A stretch of 64,000 nt of DNA from Faucicola sp902506225 (GCA_902506225.1 LR733345.1:186001-250000), one strand, 5' to 3'; shown: positions 16,045 through 25,350, counted from the first letter of the stretch. Notes: a model not told the origin generated them from the letters alone. Made by a program: numbers and translations.

Positions 16045-17934
16045 ATGAGTAGTTACACATCCACATCACTTGAAGTGTTAGAAGGTCTTGACCCGGTACG
16101 CCGTCGCCCTGGTATGTACACTGACACCACCCGCCCCAACCACCTTGCCCAAGAAGTCATCGACAACTCAGTGGACGAAGCCCTTGCAGGTCACGCCAAA
16201 AACATTACTGTCATTCTACACACCGACGGCTCGCTGTCAGTCGAAGATGACGGACGCGGCATGCCCACCGACATTCACCCCGAATTTAACCAATCGGGCA
16301 TTGAACTGATTTTGACACGCCTACATGCAGGCGGTAAATTTTCTACCGACAACTACCAAGTTTCAGGCGGTCTGCATGGCGTGGGGATTTCAGTCGTTAA
16401 TGCTTTATCGCACAAAGTCGATGTCACTGTATGGCGAAATGGCGAAGTGTTTACCATGCAATTTGTCGATGGTAATGCCGTTGCTCCGCTTGCCATTGCT
16501 CAAGCTAGCAACAAGAAAAAACGTGGGACACTCGTGCGGTTTTGGGTCAATGAAACATACTTTGATTCACCAAAATTTAACATCAAACAACTCAAACACC
16601 ATCTTAAAGCCAAAGCCGTGTTATCGGCAGGGCTGACCATTACTTTTATCAATGAAATTGACGGCGACAAAGACGTTTGGCAATTTACCGATGGGCTATC
16701 GCAATATCTCACCGAGCAACTGGTCGAAGAAATCATCCTACCAGAACAGCCATTCGTGTTTAATTACGACGCCAAAAAAGGCGAGCGAGCAGGGTTAAGT
16801 TTTGCCATTTGTTGGCTTAGCGAGGGTGGTACGCCTGTGCAAGAAAGCTACGTCAACTTGATTCCTACAGCACAAGGTGGCACGCACGTCAATGGACTAC
16901 GCACAGGTATTACTGACGCGTTAAAAGAATTTTGTGAACTGCACAATCTACTGCCGCGCAACGTCAAACTCGCTCCTGAAGATGTGTGGGATGGGGTCAA
17001 TTATATTTTATCGCTAAAATTCTCCGAACCGCAATTTAGCGGACAGACCAAAGAGCGCTTATCGAGCCGAGAAGCGGCGGGCGTGGTACAAGCCTTTGCC
17101 AAAGATGGCTTTAGCTTGTGGCTCAATCAAAACTCGGAGATTGCCAAACAAATCGCTGAATTGGCGATTAATAAAGCAGGCAAACGGCTGAAATCCGCCA
17201 AAAAAGTTGAGCGTAAAAAAATCACCCAAGGACCCGCATTGCCAGGAAAATTGGCGGATTGTCGCGGTGATTTGCGAGATGGCGCAGAGCTGTTTTTGGT
17301 GGAAGGGGATTCGGCAGGTGGCTCGGCAAAACAAGCCCGTGATAGACATTTTCAGGCCATTATGCCCCTGCGAGGCAAGATTTTGAACACATGGGAAGTG
17401 TCGCCCGATACGGTGCTTGCCAGTGAAGAGATTCATAACATCGCCATTGCCATTGGCGTTGATCCTGATTCGGACGACTTGAGCGAACTGCGTTATGATA
17501 AAATCTGTATTTTGGCGGATGCCGATTCAGATGGACTGCATATTGCCACGCTGCTGTGTGCGCTGTTTGTCAAACATTTTAAAGCGGTCGTTGATGCAGG
17601 GCATCTGTATGTCGCTATGCCACCGCTATATCGCATTGATATTGGTAAAGAGGTGGAGTACGCCCTTGATAATGACGAGCTTGAGCAAATCTTGAAAAAA
17701 GTGGCAAAAAACAAAAAGCCGCAAATTACCCGATTTAAGGGCTTGGGCGAGATGAGTGCCGAACAGCTACGTGAAACCACGATGAATCCTGATACGCGAC
17801 GTTTGGTGCAGCTAGACCTTGATGACCCAATTGCAACCGATAGCATGATGGATATGCTGCTTGCCAAAAAACGCGCCAGCGACCGTAAGATGTGGCTTGA
17901 GCAAAAAGGCGATTTGGCAGAAATTGGGGTTTAA
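16045..17934 (+). CDS. parE: DNA topoisomerase IV subunit B
   Basis: ATPase subunit of topoisomerase IV, which decatenates daughter chromosomes with ParC. The 629-residue length matches ParE (about 630) and excludes GyrB (about 800). Motifs in order: GHKL ATPase with DNSVDEALAGH, EDDGRGMPTDIH and SGGLHGVGISVVNALS; transducer domain; TOPRIM with FLVEGDSAGGSAKQ and ILADADSDGLHI; C-terminal RFKGLGEMSAEQL. parC is not in the window. It follows yqiA by about 110 bases. Confidence 0.97.
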   Translation: MSSYTSTSLEVLEGLDPVRRRPGMYTDTTRPNHLAQEVIDNSVDEALAGHAKNITVILHTDGSLSVEDDGRGMPTDIHPEFNQSGIELILTRLHAGGKFSTDNYQVSGGLHGVGISVVNALSHKVDVTVWRNGEVFTMQFVDGNAVAPLAIAQASNKKKRGTLVRFWVNETYFDSPKFNIKQLKHHLKAKAVLSAGLTITFINEIDGDKDVWQFTDGLSQYLTEQLVEEIILPEQPFVFNYDAKKGERAGLSFAICWLSEGGTPVQESYVNLIPTAQGGTHVNGLRTGITDALKEFCELHNLLPRNVKLAPEDVWDGVNYILSLKFSEPQFSGQTKERLSSREAAGVVQAFAKDGFSLWLNQNSEIAKQIAELAINKAGKRLKSAKKVERKKITQGPALPGKLADCRGDLRDGAELFLVEGDSAGGSAKQARDRHFQAIMPLRGKILNTWEVSPDTVLASEEIHNIAIAIGVDPDSDDLSELRYDKICILADADSDGLHIATLLCALFVKHFKAVVDAGHLYVAMPPLYRIDIGKEVEYALDNDELEQILKKVAKNKKPQITRFKGLGEMSAEQLRETTMNPDTRRLVQLDLDDPIATDSMMDMLLAKKRASDRKMWLEQKGDLAEIGV

Positions 17935-18047
17935 TGGCTACGCAAATGATTGGCGTTAAGCCTACAATGCTAGCGCATACTTTTGTAGATGAGATTTATC
18001 AACTTTCCCCTTCTGCCTAACATCTAACATGGGGCAAATCCGCGAAT

Positions 18048-18386
18048 ATGACTCAATTGTTGATTACCTTGCTGTTATTCTTTATCACCGCCATTGCTGA
18101 GATTGTCAGTTGTTATCTTGGCTATTTGATGCTCAAACAGCATAAACCGCTTTGGCTCATCGTACCTATGACCATCACGCTTGCCCTGTTCGTATGGTTA
18201 TTGACCCTTCATCCCACCGCAACAGGGCGAGTGTATGCCGCATACGGTGGTATATATATCGCGACGGCTTTGGTATGGCTAAAATTTGTCGATGGCGTTT
18301 CTCTGACACACTGGGACAGCATTGGCGGTTTGGTGATACTGTTGGGCGCAACTATCATTATCCTGCAACCCAAAAGTTTGTTATAA
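18048..18386 (+). CDS. ynfA: YnfA/UPF0060 family membrane protein
   Basis: A 112-residue inner-membrane protein with four hydrophobic helices of the small-multidrug-resistance-like fold. Signature phrases: AEIVSCYLGYLMLK in helix 1, ATGRVYAAYGGIYIATALVWLKFVDGV in the middle, and WDSIGGLVILLGATIIILQP at the end. Family function is unproven; a transport role has been suggested by its resemblance to EmrE-like proteins. It stands alone between parE and an acyltransferase gene. Confidence 0.9.
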   Translation: MTQLLITLLLFFITAIAEIVSCYLGYLMLKQHKPLWLIVPMTITLALFVWLLTLHPTATGRVYAAYGGIYIATALVWLKFVDGVSLTHWDSIGGLVILLGATIIILQPKSLL

Positions 18387-18466
18387 CTCTCTGCAATCAA
18401 CAAATTTGCTAATTTTAGTGCACTAATGTAAACTCAAATTAAATTATTAAATCAAAGAGACCCTAC

Positions 18467-19102
18467 ATGGATATCAACCAAACGCCATTAGATCCCAGCC
18501 AATTTGGCTCAAATGTGCCGCGCCGCGATGACCCAAACATCGCCAAGCTCGCCGCAAAATACTTAAAAATGCGCGGTTGGCAACTTGTGGGTGAGGTGCC
18601 CAATGTCAAACAGCTGGTGATGCTCGCCGTCCCGCACACCTCAAACGAAGACGGTTGGAACGCGGTGATGGGTATTTTAACGCTTGGCATTGATTTTAAA
18701 TTGATGGGCAAAAAAGAGTTGTTTCGTCTCCCCCTCATCGGGTCTTTCTTAAAATGGGGCGGTATGATATCAATTGACCGTCAGAAAAAAGGCTCGACTT
18801 TGCAGGCGACTTTGGAGCAGTTTAAACAACAAGATCAGCTGTGGTTGGCATTGGCACCCGAAGGGACGCGAAGTTATACCGATAAGTGGAAAACAGGCTT
18901 TTATCATATTGCCGTAGGCGCAGGCGTACCAATTTTGCCGATTGCAATGGATTATAAAACCAAGCAAATCCGCTTTATGCCTTTGTTTTACCCAACGGGC
19001 GACTATGATGCCGATTTACCGAAAATTTTAGAACGCTATCGCGGTGTTTTGGGTAAGCATTTTGATAAAATGTCACAGCCGTTGCAAGATTTGCATGACT
19101 AA
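18467..19102 (+). CDS. 1-acylglycerol-3-phosphate acyltransferase-like protein (PlsC domain)
   Basis: A 211-residue acyltransferase of the PlsC superfamily. The HX4D-type active site appears as VPHTSNEDGWN (His and Asp separated by four residues). The second block GSFLKWGGMISIDRQKKGST and the third block LALAPEGTRSYTDKWKTGFYHIA (acyl/phosphate site, here given as two motifs around PEGTR) are typical. No membrane segment is evident. The usual substrate would be lysophosphatidate, but this short subgroup may act on other lipids, so the substrate is open. It is a single gene with an AGAGA site before its ATG. Confidence 0.83.
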   Translation: MDINQTPLDPSQFGSNVPRRDDPNIAKLAAKYLKMRGWQLVGEVPNVKQLVMLAVPHTSNEDGWNAVMGILTLGIDFKLMGKKELFRLPLIGSFLKWGGMISIDRQKKGSTLQATLEQFKQQDQLWLALAPEGTRSYTDKWKTGFYHIAVGAGVPILPIAMDYKTKQIRFMPLFYPTGDYDADLPKILERYRGVLGKHFDKMSQPLQDLHD

Positions 19103-19463
19103 CTGTCTTAGCTACCCCATAAATTTCTCATGCTGTCTTTACGTTGAGCTACTTTTGGTTAAGGTAGCTTTATATTAAGCGCTTAACAAGTTTGCTGTCG
19201 CATTCATCCCATTCATCGTTAGCGGGCTGATAGGGTAAAAAAAGGGTAAAATGCGACATGAAATTCCTTTTGCTGACGATACAGTCAACAAAAGGGTATA
19301 AATCTAAAGACCGTTTTGCTATCGCCGCTATTTGCCCACAAAAAAACCTAAACCTGACGATGCCATAGGTTTTACAAACTATTTCTGCTATGATAGCTAC
19401 AATTTTGAGACGATTTTTTAGTAGTTATTAGACCTTAATTGGACATATCAGATAGGAAATTTT
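19103..19463. other. Intergenic region before the FKBP pair (about 360 bp)
   Basis: No gene is seen. An extended -10 box TGCTATGAT lies at 19386-19394, about 70 bases before the first isomerase gene, without a clear -35. The phrase CATTCATC is repeated near 19200-19220. Confidence 0.45.
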
Positions 19464-20309
19464 ATGAGCAATAATACAGTTCCCGTATTGGCAGCAGTTG
19501 TGTTAGGTGCTTTGGCATTATCACCCGTTTTTATCAAGAGTTTTGGCAATGACCCACAAGTAGCCGCCATCGGTAGCCGCCAGTTAGCGGGTAATTCAGC
19601 CGCTATCAATGCCCAAAGTAGTGAAGTGGCAAAGGTAGGTTATAGCCTAGGTTATATGATGGGTCAAAACGTCAAAAAAGACGCCAAAGACCTCAATCCT
19701 GCTGATATCAATCAAGGTATCAATGACGGTTTTAATGGTAAAGAATCGACCATGACCCGTGAAGAAATGATTAAAGCGGTACAAACCTATGAGCAAAACC
19801 AAATCCAAAAACGTCTACAAGACAACCAAAGCAAAGGTGAGGCTTTCCTAGCGCAAAACGCTAAAAAAGCAGGGGTCAAAACGACCGCGTCTGGCTTACA
19901 GTATGAAGTGCTTAAAGAAGGTACCGGCGCGCAGCCAAAAGCCACAGATATCGTAGCGGTACAATATGAAGGTAAATTGTTAGACGGTAACGTGTTTGAT
20001 AGCACCGCACAGCATGGCGGCGAGCCTGCGGTATTCCCGCTTAACCAAGTTATCCCAGGTTGGACTGAAGGCTTACAGTTAATGAAAGAAGGCGGCAAAT
20101 ATCGCTTCTACATTCCATCAAAACTCGCTTACGGTGAGCAAGGCGCCCCCCAAGGTGGGATTGAGCCAAATAGTGTGCTCATCTTTGATGTTGATTTGCT
20201 AAAAGTCAATCCACCGGCTGATGCCGCACAGCCTGCCGCAGCAGATATCCAAGCCCAATTACAACAACAAATTGAATCCATGCAGTCAGCTTCTCAACCT
20301 GCTCAATAG
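19464..20309 (+). CDS. FKBP-type peptidyl-prolyl isomerase (Mip/FkpA-like), copy 1
   Basis: Envelope folding factor of 281 residues. An N-terminal hydrophobic anchor (VPVLAAVVLGALALSPVFI) is followed by the helical dimerisation domain of Mip/FkpA proteins (VGYSLGYMMGQNVKKD to about residue 130) and a C-terminal FKBP domain: GLQYEVLKEGTGAQPKATD, YEGKLLDGNVFDS, FPLNQVIPGWTEGLQLM and the closing PNSVLIFDVDLLKVNPP. An Ala/Gln-rich tail follows. The anchor has no clear cleavage site and may stay in the membrane. The next gene is a paralogue; the two dimerisation and FKBP domains align closely. Confidence 0.92.
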   Translation: MSNNTVPVLAAVVLGALALSPVFIKSFGNDPQVAAIGSRQLAGNSAAINAQSSEVAKVGYSLGYMMGQNVKKDAKDLNPADINQGINDGFNGKESTMTREEMIKAVQTYEQNQIQKRLQDNQSKGEAFLAQNAKKAGVKTTASGLQYEVLKEGTGAQPKATDIVAVQYEGKLLDGNVFDSTAQHGGEPAVFPLNQVIPGWTEGLQLMKEGGKYRFYIPSKLAYGEQGAPQGGIEPNSVLIFDVDLLKVNPPADAAQPAAADIQAQLQQQIESMQSASQPAQ

Positions 20310-20409
20310 GTTGGGTTGGCGTCAGATAGGTGATCTCAATCAGCTGGGCAAGCGCAACTATCGAATTCGCTCGCCCTACTCATCGGCACGATGGCAAAGG
20401 AACATCCCA

Positions 20410-21204
20410 ATGATTTTAGGATATGAAAAAGTAAATTTAGTGACTGGCATCGCTACTGGCATGCTGTTAGCGGTTACGTCAATCAGTGCAAATGCCGCAC
20501 CGGCTAGCACTGGCACAACCAAAGCTGCATCCTCTGTGTATGTACCAAAATCAACAGTGACGGCAACTAGCCCAGCATTGGCACAAGTCGGCTATAGCTT
20601 TGGCTATCTGATGGGTGAGAGCAACAAAGACAGTATTGATGATTTAAATCTTGATGCGTTTTTTCAGGGATTTCGGGATGCCTACTCAGCGCAGTCGCCT
20701 AATCTTGACAAAAAACAAATGCAAAAAGTATTGCTAGACTATCAAAAAAACAAAGAAATTGCCTATGCCAAAGAAGTACAAGCGTTAGCAGCTAGCAATG
20801 CGGCAAAAGGCAAACAATTCTTGCTAGAAAACGGCAAAAAATCAGGCGTGAAGACTACCGCGTCGGGTCTACAATACCAAGTGCTAACACAAGGGAGAGG
20901 CAAATCGCCTAAAGCGACGGACAAGGTCAAAGTCCACTACCAAGGTCGCTTGATTGACGGTACGATTTTCGACAGCTCTTATAAACGTGGCGAGCCTGTG
21001 ACTTTCCCACTCAACCAAGTGATTAAAGGTTGGACAGAAGGGCTACAGTTGATGAAAGAAGGGGGTAAATACCGTCTGTTTGTCCCTGCTAACTTGGGTT
21101 ATGGCGAAGCAGGCAATGCCGATATCGAGCCCAATAGCGTGTTGATTTTTGATATTGAGCTGCTACAAGTCAATCCACCTGTGACCCAACCCGTCAAACT
21201 TTAA
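20410..21204 (+). CDS. FKBP-type peptidyl-prolyl isomerase (Mip/FkpA-like), copy 2
   Basis: Periplasmic isomerase paralogous to the gene just upstream. I use the ATG at 20410 (264 aa), which has an AAAGGA site 8 bases before it and begins a signal peptide ending ISANAAPA; the longer frame overlaps copy 1 and is not protein-like. The dimerisation domain (VGYSFGYLMGESNKDS onward) and FKBP domain (SGLQYQVLTQGRGKSPKATD, IDGTIFDSSYKRG, QVIKGWTEGLQLMKEGGKYR) follow the same order as copy 1. The pair is separated by 100 bases and ends at a strong terminator, so they may share transcription. Confidence 0.92.
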   Translation: MILGYEKVNLVTGIATGMLLAVTSISANAAPASTGTTKAASSVYVPKSTVTATSPALAQVGYSFGYLMGESNKDSIDDLNLDAFFQGFRDAYSAQSPNLDKKQMQKVLLDYQKNKEIAYAKEVQALAASNAAKGKQFLLENGKKSGVKTTASGLQYQVLTQGRGKSPKATDKVKVHYQGRLIDGTIFDSSYKRGEPVTFPLNQVIKGWTEGLQLMKEGGKYRLFVPANLGYGEAGNADIEPNSVLIFDIELLQVNPPVTQPVKL

Positions 21205-21252
21205 ATTTTCTCCCATCTTAAAATTTTGTCCCAGCTTAAAGTTTTCCCCAGT
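21201..21252. repeat. 17/18-bp imperfect tandem repeat x3 starting at the FKBP copy 2 stop
   Basis: TTAAATTTTCTCCCATC (21201-21217), TTAAAATTTTGTCCCAGC (21218-21235), TTAAAGTTTTCCCCAGTT (21236-21253). The TAA in the first unit is the stop codon. Confidence 0.75.
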
Positions 21253-21260
21253 TGGCTATA

Positions 21261-21293
21261 AAAAAACGCTCATATTCCTATTGAGCGTTTTTT
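21261..21293. terminator. Bidirectional terminator between FKBP copy 2 and argA
   Basis: 12-bp perfect stem AAAAAACGCTCA/TGAGCGTTTTTT with a 9-base loop and T run. Confidence 0.88.
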
Positions 21294-21317
21294 TGTAATG
21301 GCTTGAAAAGCGTGCCT

Positions 21318-22796
21318 TTAAAGCACCTTTTTTAATACTTTAGAGTTGCGGGTATTGTCATAAAAGGCATAGCGGTCAGCAGGTAACGATTCAGCAGGGA
21401 CTTCCGTAAACCCATGCTCGACAAACCAATGCGCGGTACGAGTAGTCAAGACATACAGTTCATGGATGCCGCGGCTACGCGCTTGTTGCTCTAAGAATGC
21501 TATCAAATCTGCGCCACGGCTACCATTGCGATAATCGGGATGGACAGCCACACAAGCCACTTCCGCGGCTTGGTCATTGAGTGGGTATAAAGCCGCGCAG
21601 CCTAATACCATGCCATCACGCTCAATCACGCTAAAGTTTTCGATATCGCTCTCTAAACGCTCACGTGAACGACGTACCAAAATACCTTGTTCTTCGAGTG
21701 GCTCTAGTAGTTCAATCAAACCTACCACATCGTCGATATCGGCACGGCGAATTTCTTCATACGGGTCATGGGAGATTAGCGTCCCTGAACCATCACGGGT
21801 AAATAACTCTTCAAGCAATGCGCCATCTTTGGCATAGGAGATAATATGGGTACGGTGGATGCCGTATTGACAGGCATCGCTGGCTGCCCGTAAGAAACGC
21901 GCGATTTCTGAGTTTTCAGGAACATCACGTAAGAAGCGTGTTACCTCATGCGGAATCATTTCTTTAAGCAGGTGAGTGCCATCTTTATAGATACCTGTTT
22001 GCTCACCCAAGAAAATTAATTTATCCGCTTTTAGGCTAATCGCGGCTTGTAGCGCCACATCTTCAGCCAGCAGGTTGAATACTTCACCTGTCGCAGAATA
22101 GCCCATACTGCCCAAAATCACCACATGGTCATGGATTAAATTGTTGTGGATGGCTTCGGCATCAATCGCGCGCACTTCTCCAGTAAATTGATAATCGATG
22201 CCATTACGGATACCGTAAGGGCGGGCGGTGACGAAATTGCCTGAGATGGCATCAATACGAGAGCCATACATCGGCGAGTTGGCAAGTCCCATCGATAGCT
22301 GCGCTTCAATTTGCAGGCGAATTGAGCCAACAGCTTTTAGGATGTACGGCATGGCTTCTTTTGTGGTGATGCGCACATCATCTGCCATCGGTGTTTCGAT
22401 ATGGTTCTCGGCAAGATTGGCATCAATTTGCGGACGCGCACCGTGGACGAGTACGAGCTTAATGCCAAGACTATGCAGCAGCGCAAAATCATGAATCAAA
22501 TGGCTAAAATTGTCGTGATTGACCGCTTCGCCATTGAACATAATGACAAAGGTCTTGCCACGATGGGTATTGATATAGGGCGCAAAGTTACGAAACCATA
22601 ATACATAAGGCGGGGTAACATAAGCAGGGGTTGTGGCAGCGGCATTTTGTTGGGCAGTATTGGGTAAATCAATCATAGCGTGATAGGCAAGTATAGGGTT
22701 ATTATCAGTCATCGTTTCGCCATCGGCAAGCGGTGCATTGCCATGGGTAAAACTTGCTGAAGTATCGGTTGAAGTTGGCATGATAACAGTAGACAT
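21318..22796 (-). CDS. argA: N-acetylglutamate synthase
   Basis: First enzyme of arginine synthesis: acetyl-CoA plus glutamate to N-acetylglutamate, in the cytoplasm. The 492-residue protein has an amino-acid-kinase-like domain (about 70-330) opening PYINTHRGKTFVIMFNGEA, then SLGIKLVLVHGARPQIDANL, and a C-terminal GNAT acetyltransferase domain (about 345-485) with VACVAVHPDYRNGSRGADL as the acetyl-CoA loop. E. coli ArgA is 443 residues; here about 60 extra residues, Ala/Thr-rich, precede the kinase domain. In-frame ATGs at 22781 and 22712 are alternative starts and no ribosome site decides between them. Confidence 0.93.
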   Translation of the reverse strand: MSTVIMPTSTDTSASFTHGNAPLADGETMTDNNPILAYHAMIDLPNTAQQNAAATTPAYVTPPYVLWFRNFAPYINTHRGKTFVIMFNGEAVNHDNFSHLIHDFALLHSLGIKLVLVHGARPQIDANLAENHIETPMADDVRITTKEAMPYILKAVGSIRLQIEAQLSMGLANSPMYGSRIDAISGNFVTARPYGIRNGIDYQFTGEVRAIDAEAIHNNLIHDHVVILGSMGYSATGEVFNLLAEDVALQAAISLKADKLIFLGEQTGIYKDGTHLLKEMIPHEVTRFLRDVPENSEIARFLRAASDACQYGIHRTHIISYAKDGALLEELFTRDGSGTLISHDPYEEIRRADIDDVVGLIELLEPLEEQGILVRRSRERLESDIENFSVIERDGMVLGCAALYPLNDQAAEVACVAVHPDYRNGSRGADLIAFLEQQARSRGIHELYVLTTRTAHWFVEHGFTEVPAESLPADRYAFYDNTRNSKVLKKVL

Positions 22797-23192
22797 GATA
22801 AAAAAAGTAGACGTACAAATAGCATACGATAAAGTTTTTGTCTCTTTTAATTAAACATACATGCAATTAAACCTACATGTAAGTTTAACAGCGTGATTGC
22901 GCGCATCGCTCAGAGACTAACGATAAGGCTATCAATAAACCTTACAAAATACAATAGCTAATCTTACTGATTTTGGCTGCGCTGTTTGTATTTAGTAAAT
23001 TCACCCCACAACTTTCAACTTGCTAGTGAGTTAAATTGTAAATTTTGTTATGCTAATCTATAGTCGAGCTTTAACCTATTTGACCAACCAATCAGCGGTG
23101 TATGCCAACCTGCCAAAAAAAGAGAATACGCTAGCACCGGCTGACACAACAATTTTGAACATTTGAAAATCATGATTTAATGGAGAATATTC
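22797..23192. other. Divergent intergenic region argA / DUF11-like gene (about 395 bp)
   Basis: AT-rich and gene-free. Near argA the phrase CATACATGCAATTAAACCTACATGTAAG contains two related ACATG blocks but I do not see a clear ArgR box. A TATGCTAATCTATAG stretch near 23049-23063 may include a -10 for the plus-strand gene. Confidence 0.4.
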
Positions 23193-23726
23193 ATGCAAAA
23201 GCTTTCAGTATTCGCGCTAATGACCGCCTCCCTTGGGGCATCAGCCACCGCAACGGCTGTGCTACCAACGGTGGCATTAGACCCTGTTGATAATAATCAA
23301 GCTGCACCTATCTCAGCGCCAGTTGCGAGTCAAGTTCAAACCCGCATTTTAGCCTCTGTTGTTGGTCAGGATCCACAAGGTCAAGAAGTGTTAAGCCCCG
23401 TCAATGCACAAACGCGCCTTGCATCTGGCAATATCGTAGAATATCGCGGCTACTTAACCAATAACAGCCCTGACCGAATCCGCAACATGAAAGTGACCAT
23501 GAACATCCCAGCCAATATGGAATTAGTGAGCACGAGTGATGTAGAGCCAACCCGTGCGTTTGGTAGTATGGACGGTGTCAATTTTCAATATATGCCACTA
23601 AAAACCAACATGAATGGCGTGCTACAAAATCTACCGATGGCTTACTATAAAGCCATACAGTGGGATGTACCAGGTTTGGGTCTTAATGAAGTGGCGATGG
23701 TGAAATATCGTTTAAAAGTAAAATAA
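23193..23726 (+). CDS. Secreted DUF11-like protein
   Basis: A 177-residue exported protein. A signal peptide (FALMTASLGASATATAV) leads into a mature part with one domain of the DUF11 conserved-repeat type: SGNIVEYRGYLTNNSPDRIRN, then IPANMELVSTSD, and a final strand block MVKYRLKVK. This layout (G-x-x-V-E-Y-x-x-x-x-x-N-x-S) is typical of Ig-like surface or periplasmic domains. Function is unknown. A TGGAGA ribosome site precedes the ATG and a terminator follows, so it is a single-gene unit. Confidence 0.75.
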   Translation: MQKLSVFALMTASLGASATATAVLPTVALDPVDNNQAAPISAPVASQVQTRILASVVGQDPQGQEVLSPVNAQTRLASGNIVEYRGYLTNNSPDRIRNMKVTMNIPANMELVSTSDVEPTRAFGSMDGVNFQYMPLKTNMNGVLQNLPMAYYKAIQWDVPGLGLNEVAMVKYRLKVK

Positions 23727-23758
23727 TAAATGCTCAGCGCCTAGAAGAGCTCACGCAT

Positions 23759-23786
23759 AAAACCGCTCAATTGAATGAGCGGTTTT
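23759..23786. terminator. Bidirectional terminator after the DUF11-like gene
   Basis: Stem AACCGCTCA/TGAGCGGTT with a 6-base loop, flanked by A and T runs; shared with the convergent patatin gene. Confidence 0.85.
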
Positions 23787-23791
23787 TTTAT

Positions 23792-24676
23792 TTACAATTT
23801 TTGAAACTTGCCGATTTTTTGCTCGATATCGCTGAGCCTTGCTAAGGTTGCAATTTCCCCTGCTTTTATCGTCGCCTCTCTGGCTACGGTATTGGTCGTG
23901 CCAATATCACCAACGGCTGGGCGTATCACCACGTCCGCCCATTTGATTTCAGCAGCGTTTGCTTGATTGGGGATGACGGCAAATGTCTTATCTAGTAGCG
24001 CCCAAAAATCTTGTGGATGGCTGTTTTTTGGCGGGCTTGAGACATCTACCGCGATGATAATATCTGCGCCCATTTGCTTGGCAGTTTGCACCGGTACAAG
24101 GCTTGTCAGACCGCCATCGCCATAGCGTTTATTGTTGATACGTGGCGGTACAAAAACGCCATACACGCTACTGGATGCACGCACCGCAAGACCAGTATTA
24201 CCTTTGTCAAAGACGGCTTTTTGCTTGGTGGTTAAATCGGTGGCGACACTGGCAAAACGGATGGGGAGTTTTTCAATCGGTTGATTATCGACTTGGGTAT
24301 TTACCCAGTTTTGTAGTTTGATACCTTCGATAAAGCCTTGTTTGCTCCAGCTATAATCGAGTAATTCATTATTGCTAACATGGGTTGCGATGTTTTCAAG
24401 TTCGCTAGCGGACTTGCCACTGGCGTATAAACTACCGACTAGACTGCCGCTACTGGTACCGACGATTAAGTCGGGGGTGATGCCGTTTTTTTCCAGCACC
24501 TTGATGACGCCGACATGGGCAAAACCTTTGGCACCGCCACCGCCTAATACAAGGGCGATTTTGGGCTTTACTGATGGTTGAATGGGTGATTTAATAGGTT
24601 GGGTGGGTATCACTGGCGTTTTGGTGCAGGCGGGGAGTGCGAAAGTTAATAGCAGGTAAGTGAATAATTTTTTCAT
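23792..24676 (-). CDS. Patatin-like phospholipase lipoprotein (RssA-like)
   Basis: Lipid acyl hydrolase of 294 residues with a Ser-Asp dyad. A lipobox (LPAC, Cys17) indicates a lipoprotein. The patatin domain begins at about residue 40 with the oxyanion loop GGGGAKG (45-51), then the nucleophile elbow GTSSG (Ser75) and the Asp motif YGDGGLTSLVP. Overall it resembles the RssA/NTE-like bacterial group. It lies 3 bases after the vapC stop on the same strand, so it may be read through from vapBC, though its function is unrelated as far as known. Confidence 0.9.
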   Translation of the reverse strand: MKKLFTYLLLTFALPACTKTPVIPTQPIKSPIQPSVKPKIALVLGGGGAKGFAHVGVIKVLEKNGITPDLIVGTSSGSLVGSLYASGKSASELENIATHVSNNELLDYSWSKQGFIEGIKLQNWVNTQVDNQPIEKLPIRFASVATDLTTKQKAVFDKGNTGLAVRASSSVYGVFVPPRINNKRYGDGGLTSLVPVQTAKQMGADIIIAVDVSSPPKNSHPQDFWALLDKTFAVIPNQANAAEIKWADVVIRPAVGDIGTTNTVAREATIKAGEIATLARLSDIEQKIGKFQKL

Positions 24677-24679
24677 GAT

Positions 24680-25081
24680 TTATGATACCCAGTTATCTAA
24701 CCGTAATCCTTCGACACGCTCAAACTCTCTTAGGTTATTGGTCACCAAAATTAAGCCGCGGCTACGGGCATGACCTGCGATATGCATGTCATTTTCGCTA
24801 ATGACGTTACCTTTTTTAGTCAAGTCAGCATAAATATTGCCGTAATGACTTGCCGCTTGGCTATCGTAATCAAGGATAACCAAACGTGATAAAAAATCAT
24901 CCACTTGTACCAAGTTCTTAGCCATATTTTGGCTGTTTTCCGCGCCAAAATACAATTCCGCTACTGTGATACTACTGACACAAATTCTAGCGGCATATTG
25001 GTTGAATTTATTTAAAGCCGCAATCGGACGTTGTTTGATGACGTGAATGGCGATATTGGTGTCTAGCATAAAGGTCAGCAT
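24680..25081 (-). CDS. vapC: VapC-type PIN-domain toxin
   Basis: Ribonuclease toxin of a type II toxin-antitoxin pair; relatives cut initiator tRNA or rRNA. The 133-residue PIN domain keeps the acidic active site: Asp7 in MLDTNIA, Glu42 in TVAELYFG, and Asp98 in ISENDMHIAGHA, with the closing TNNLREFERV block. The gene is intact. It begins 17 bases after the vapB stop. The RNA target cannot be read from the sequence. Confidence 0.93.
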   Translation of the reverse strand: MLTFMLDTNIAIHVIKQRPIAALNKFNQYAARICVSSITVAELYFGAENSQNMAKNLVQVDDFLSRLVILDYDSQAASHYGNIYADLTKKGNVISENDMHIAGHARSRGLILVTNNLREFERVEGLRLDNWVS

Positions 25082-25098
25082 ACATCGCTTCCTAGGGG

Positions 25099-25335
25099 TT
25101 AGTCAAAGCTTTCGCGTTGGCTGATAGGGGCGTTGCTACGCTGTGCCATAAAGTCATCGCTGACAGAGTCTTTGGCAATAAAAAAGCTGTCCCATACGTT
25201 ACTGATAGGGGTTAAAATACGTTCATTACCGACTTTGCGGATATGAACATGTTTGATGTCATCAGCAAATCGCATATCCGCAGGTAGGCGCACAGCTTGG
25301 GTGCGGTTGTTAAAAAATACGCTAGCTTGGGTCAT
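25099..25335 (-). CDS. vapB: VapB-type antitoxin
   Basis: AbrB-fold antitoxin of 78 residues. The N-terminal DNA-binding strand pair is visible as ASVFFNNRTQAVRLPADMRF, with the typical NRTQAVRLP core, followed by VHIRKVGNERILTP. The acidic/polar C-terminal part (DSVSDDFMAQ onward) would wrap the toxin. Upstream is an AAGGAT ribosome site and a palindrome that probably is its operator, so the pair is expected to autoregulate. Confidence 0.93.
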   Translation of the reverse strand: MTQASVFFNNRTQAVRLPADMRFADDIKHVHIRKVGNERILTPISNVWDSFFIAKDSVSDDFMAQRSNAPISQRESFD

Positions 25336-25350
25336 AAATTATCCTTTTTA

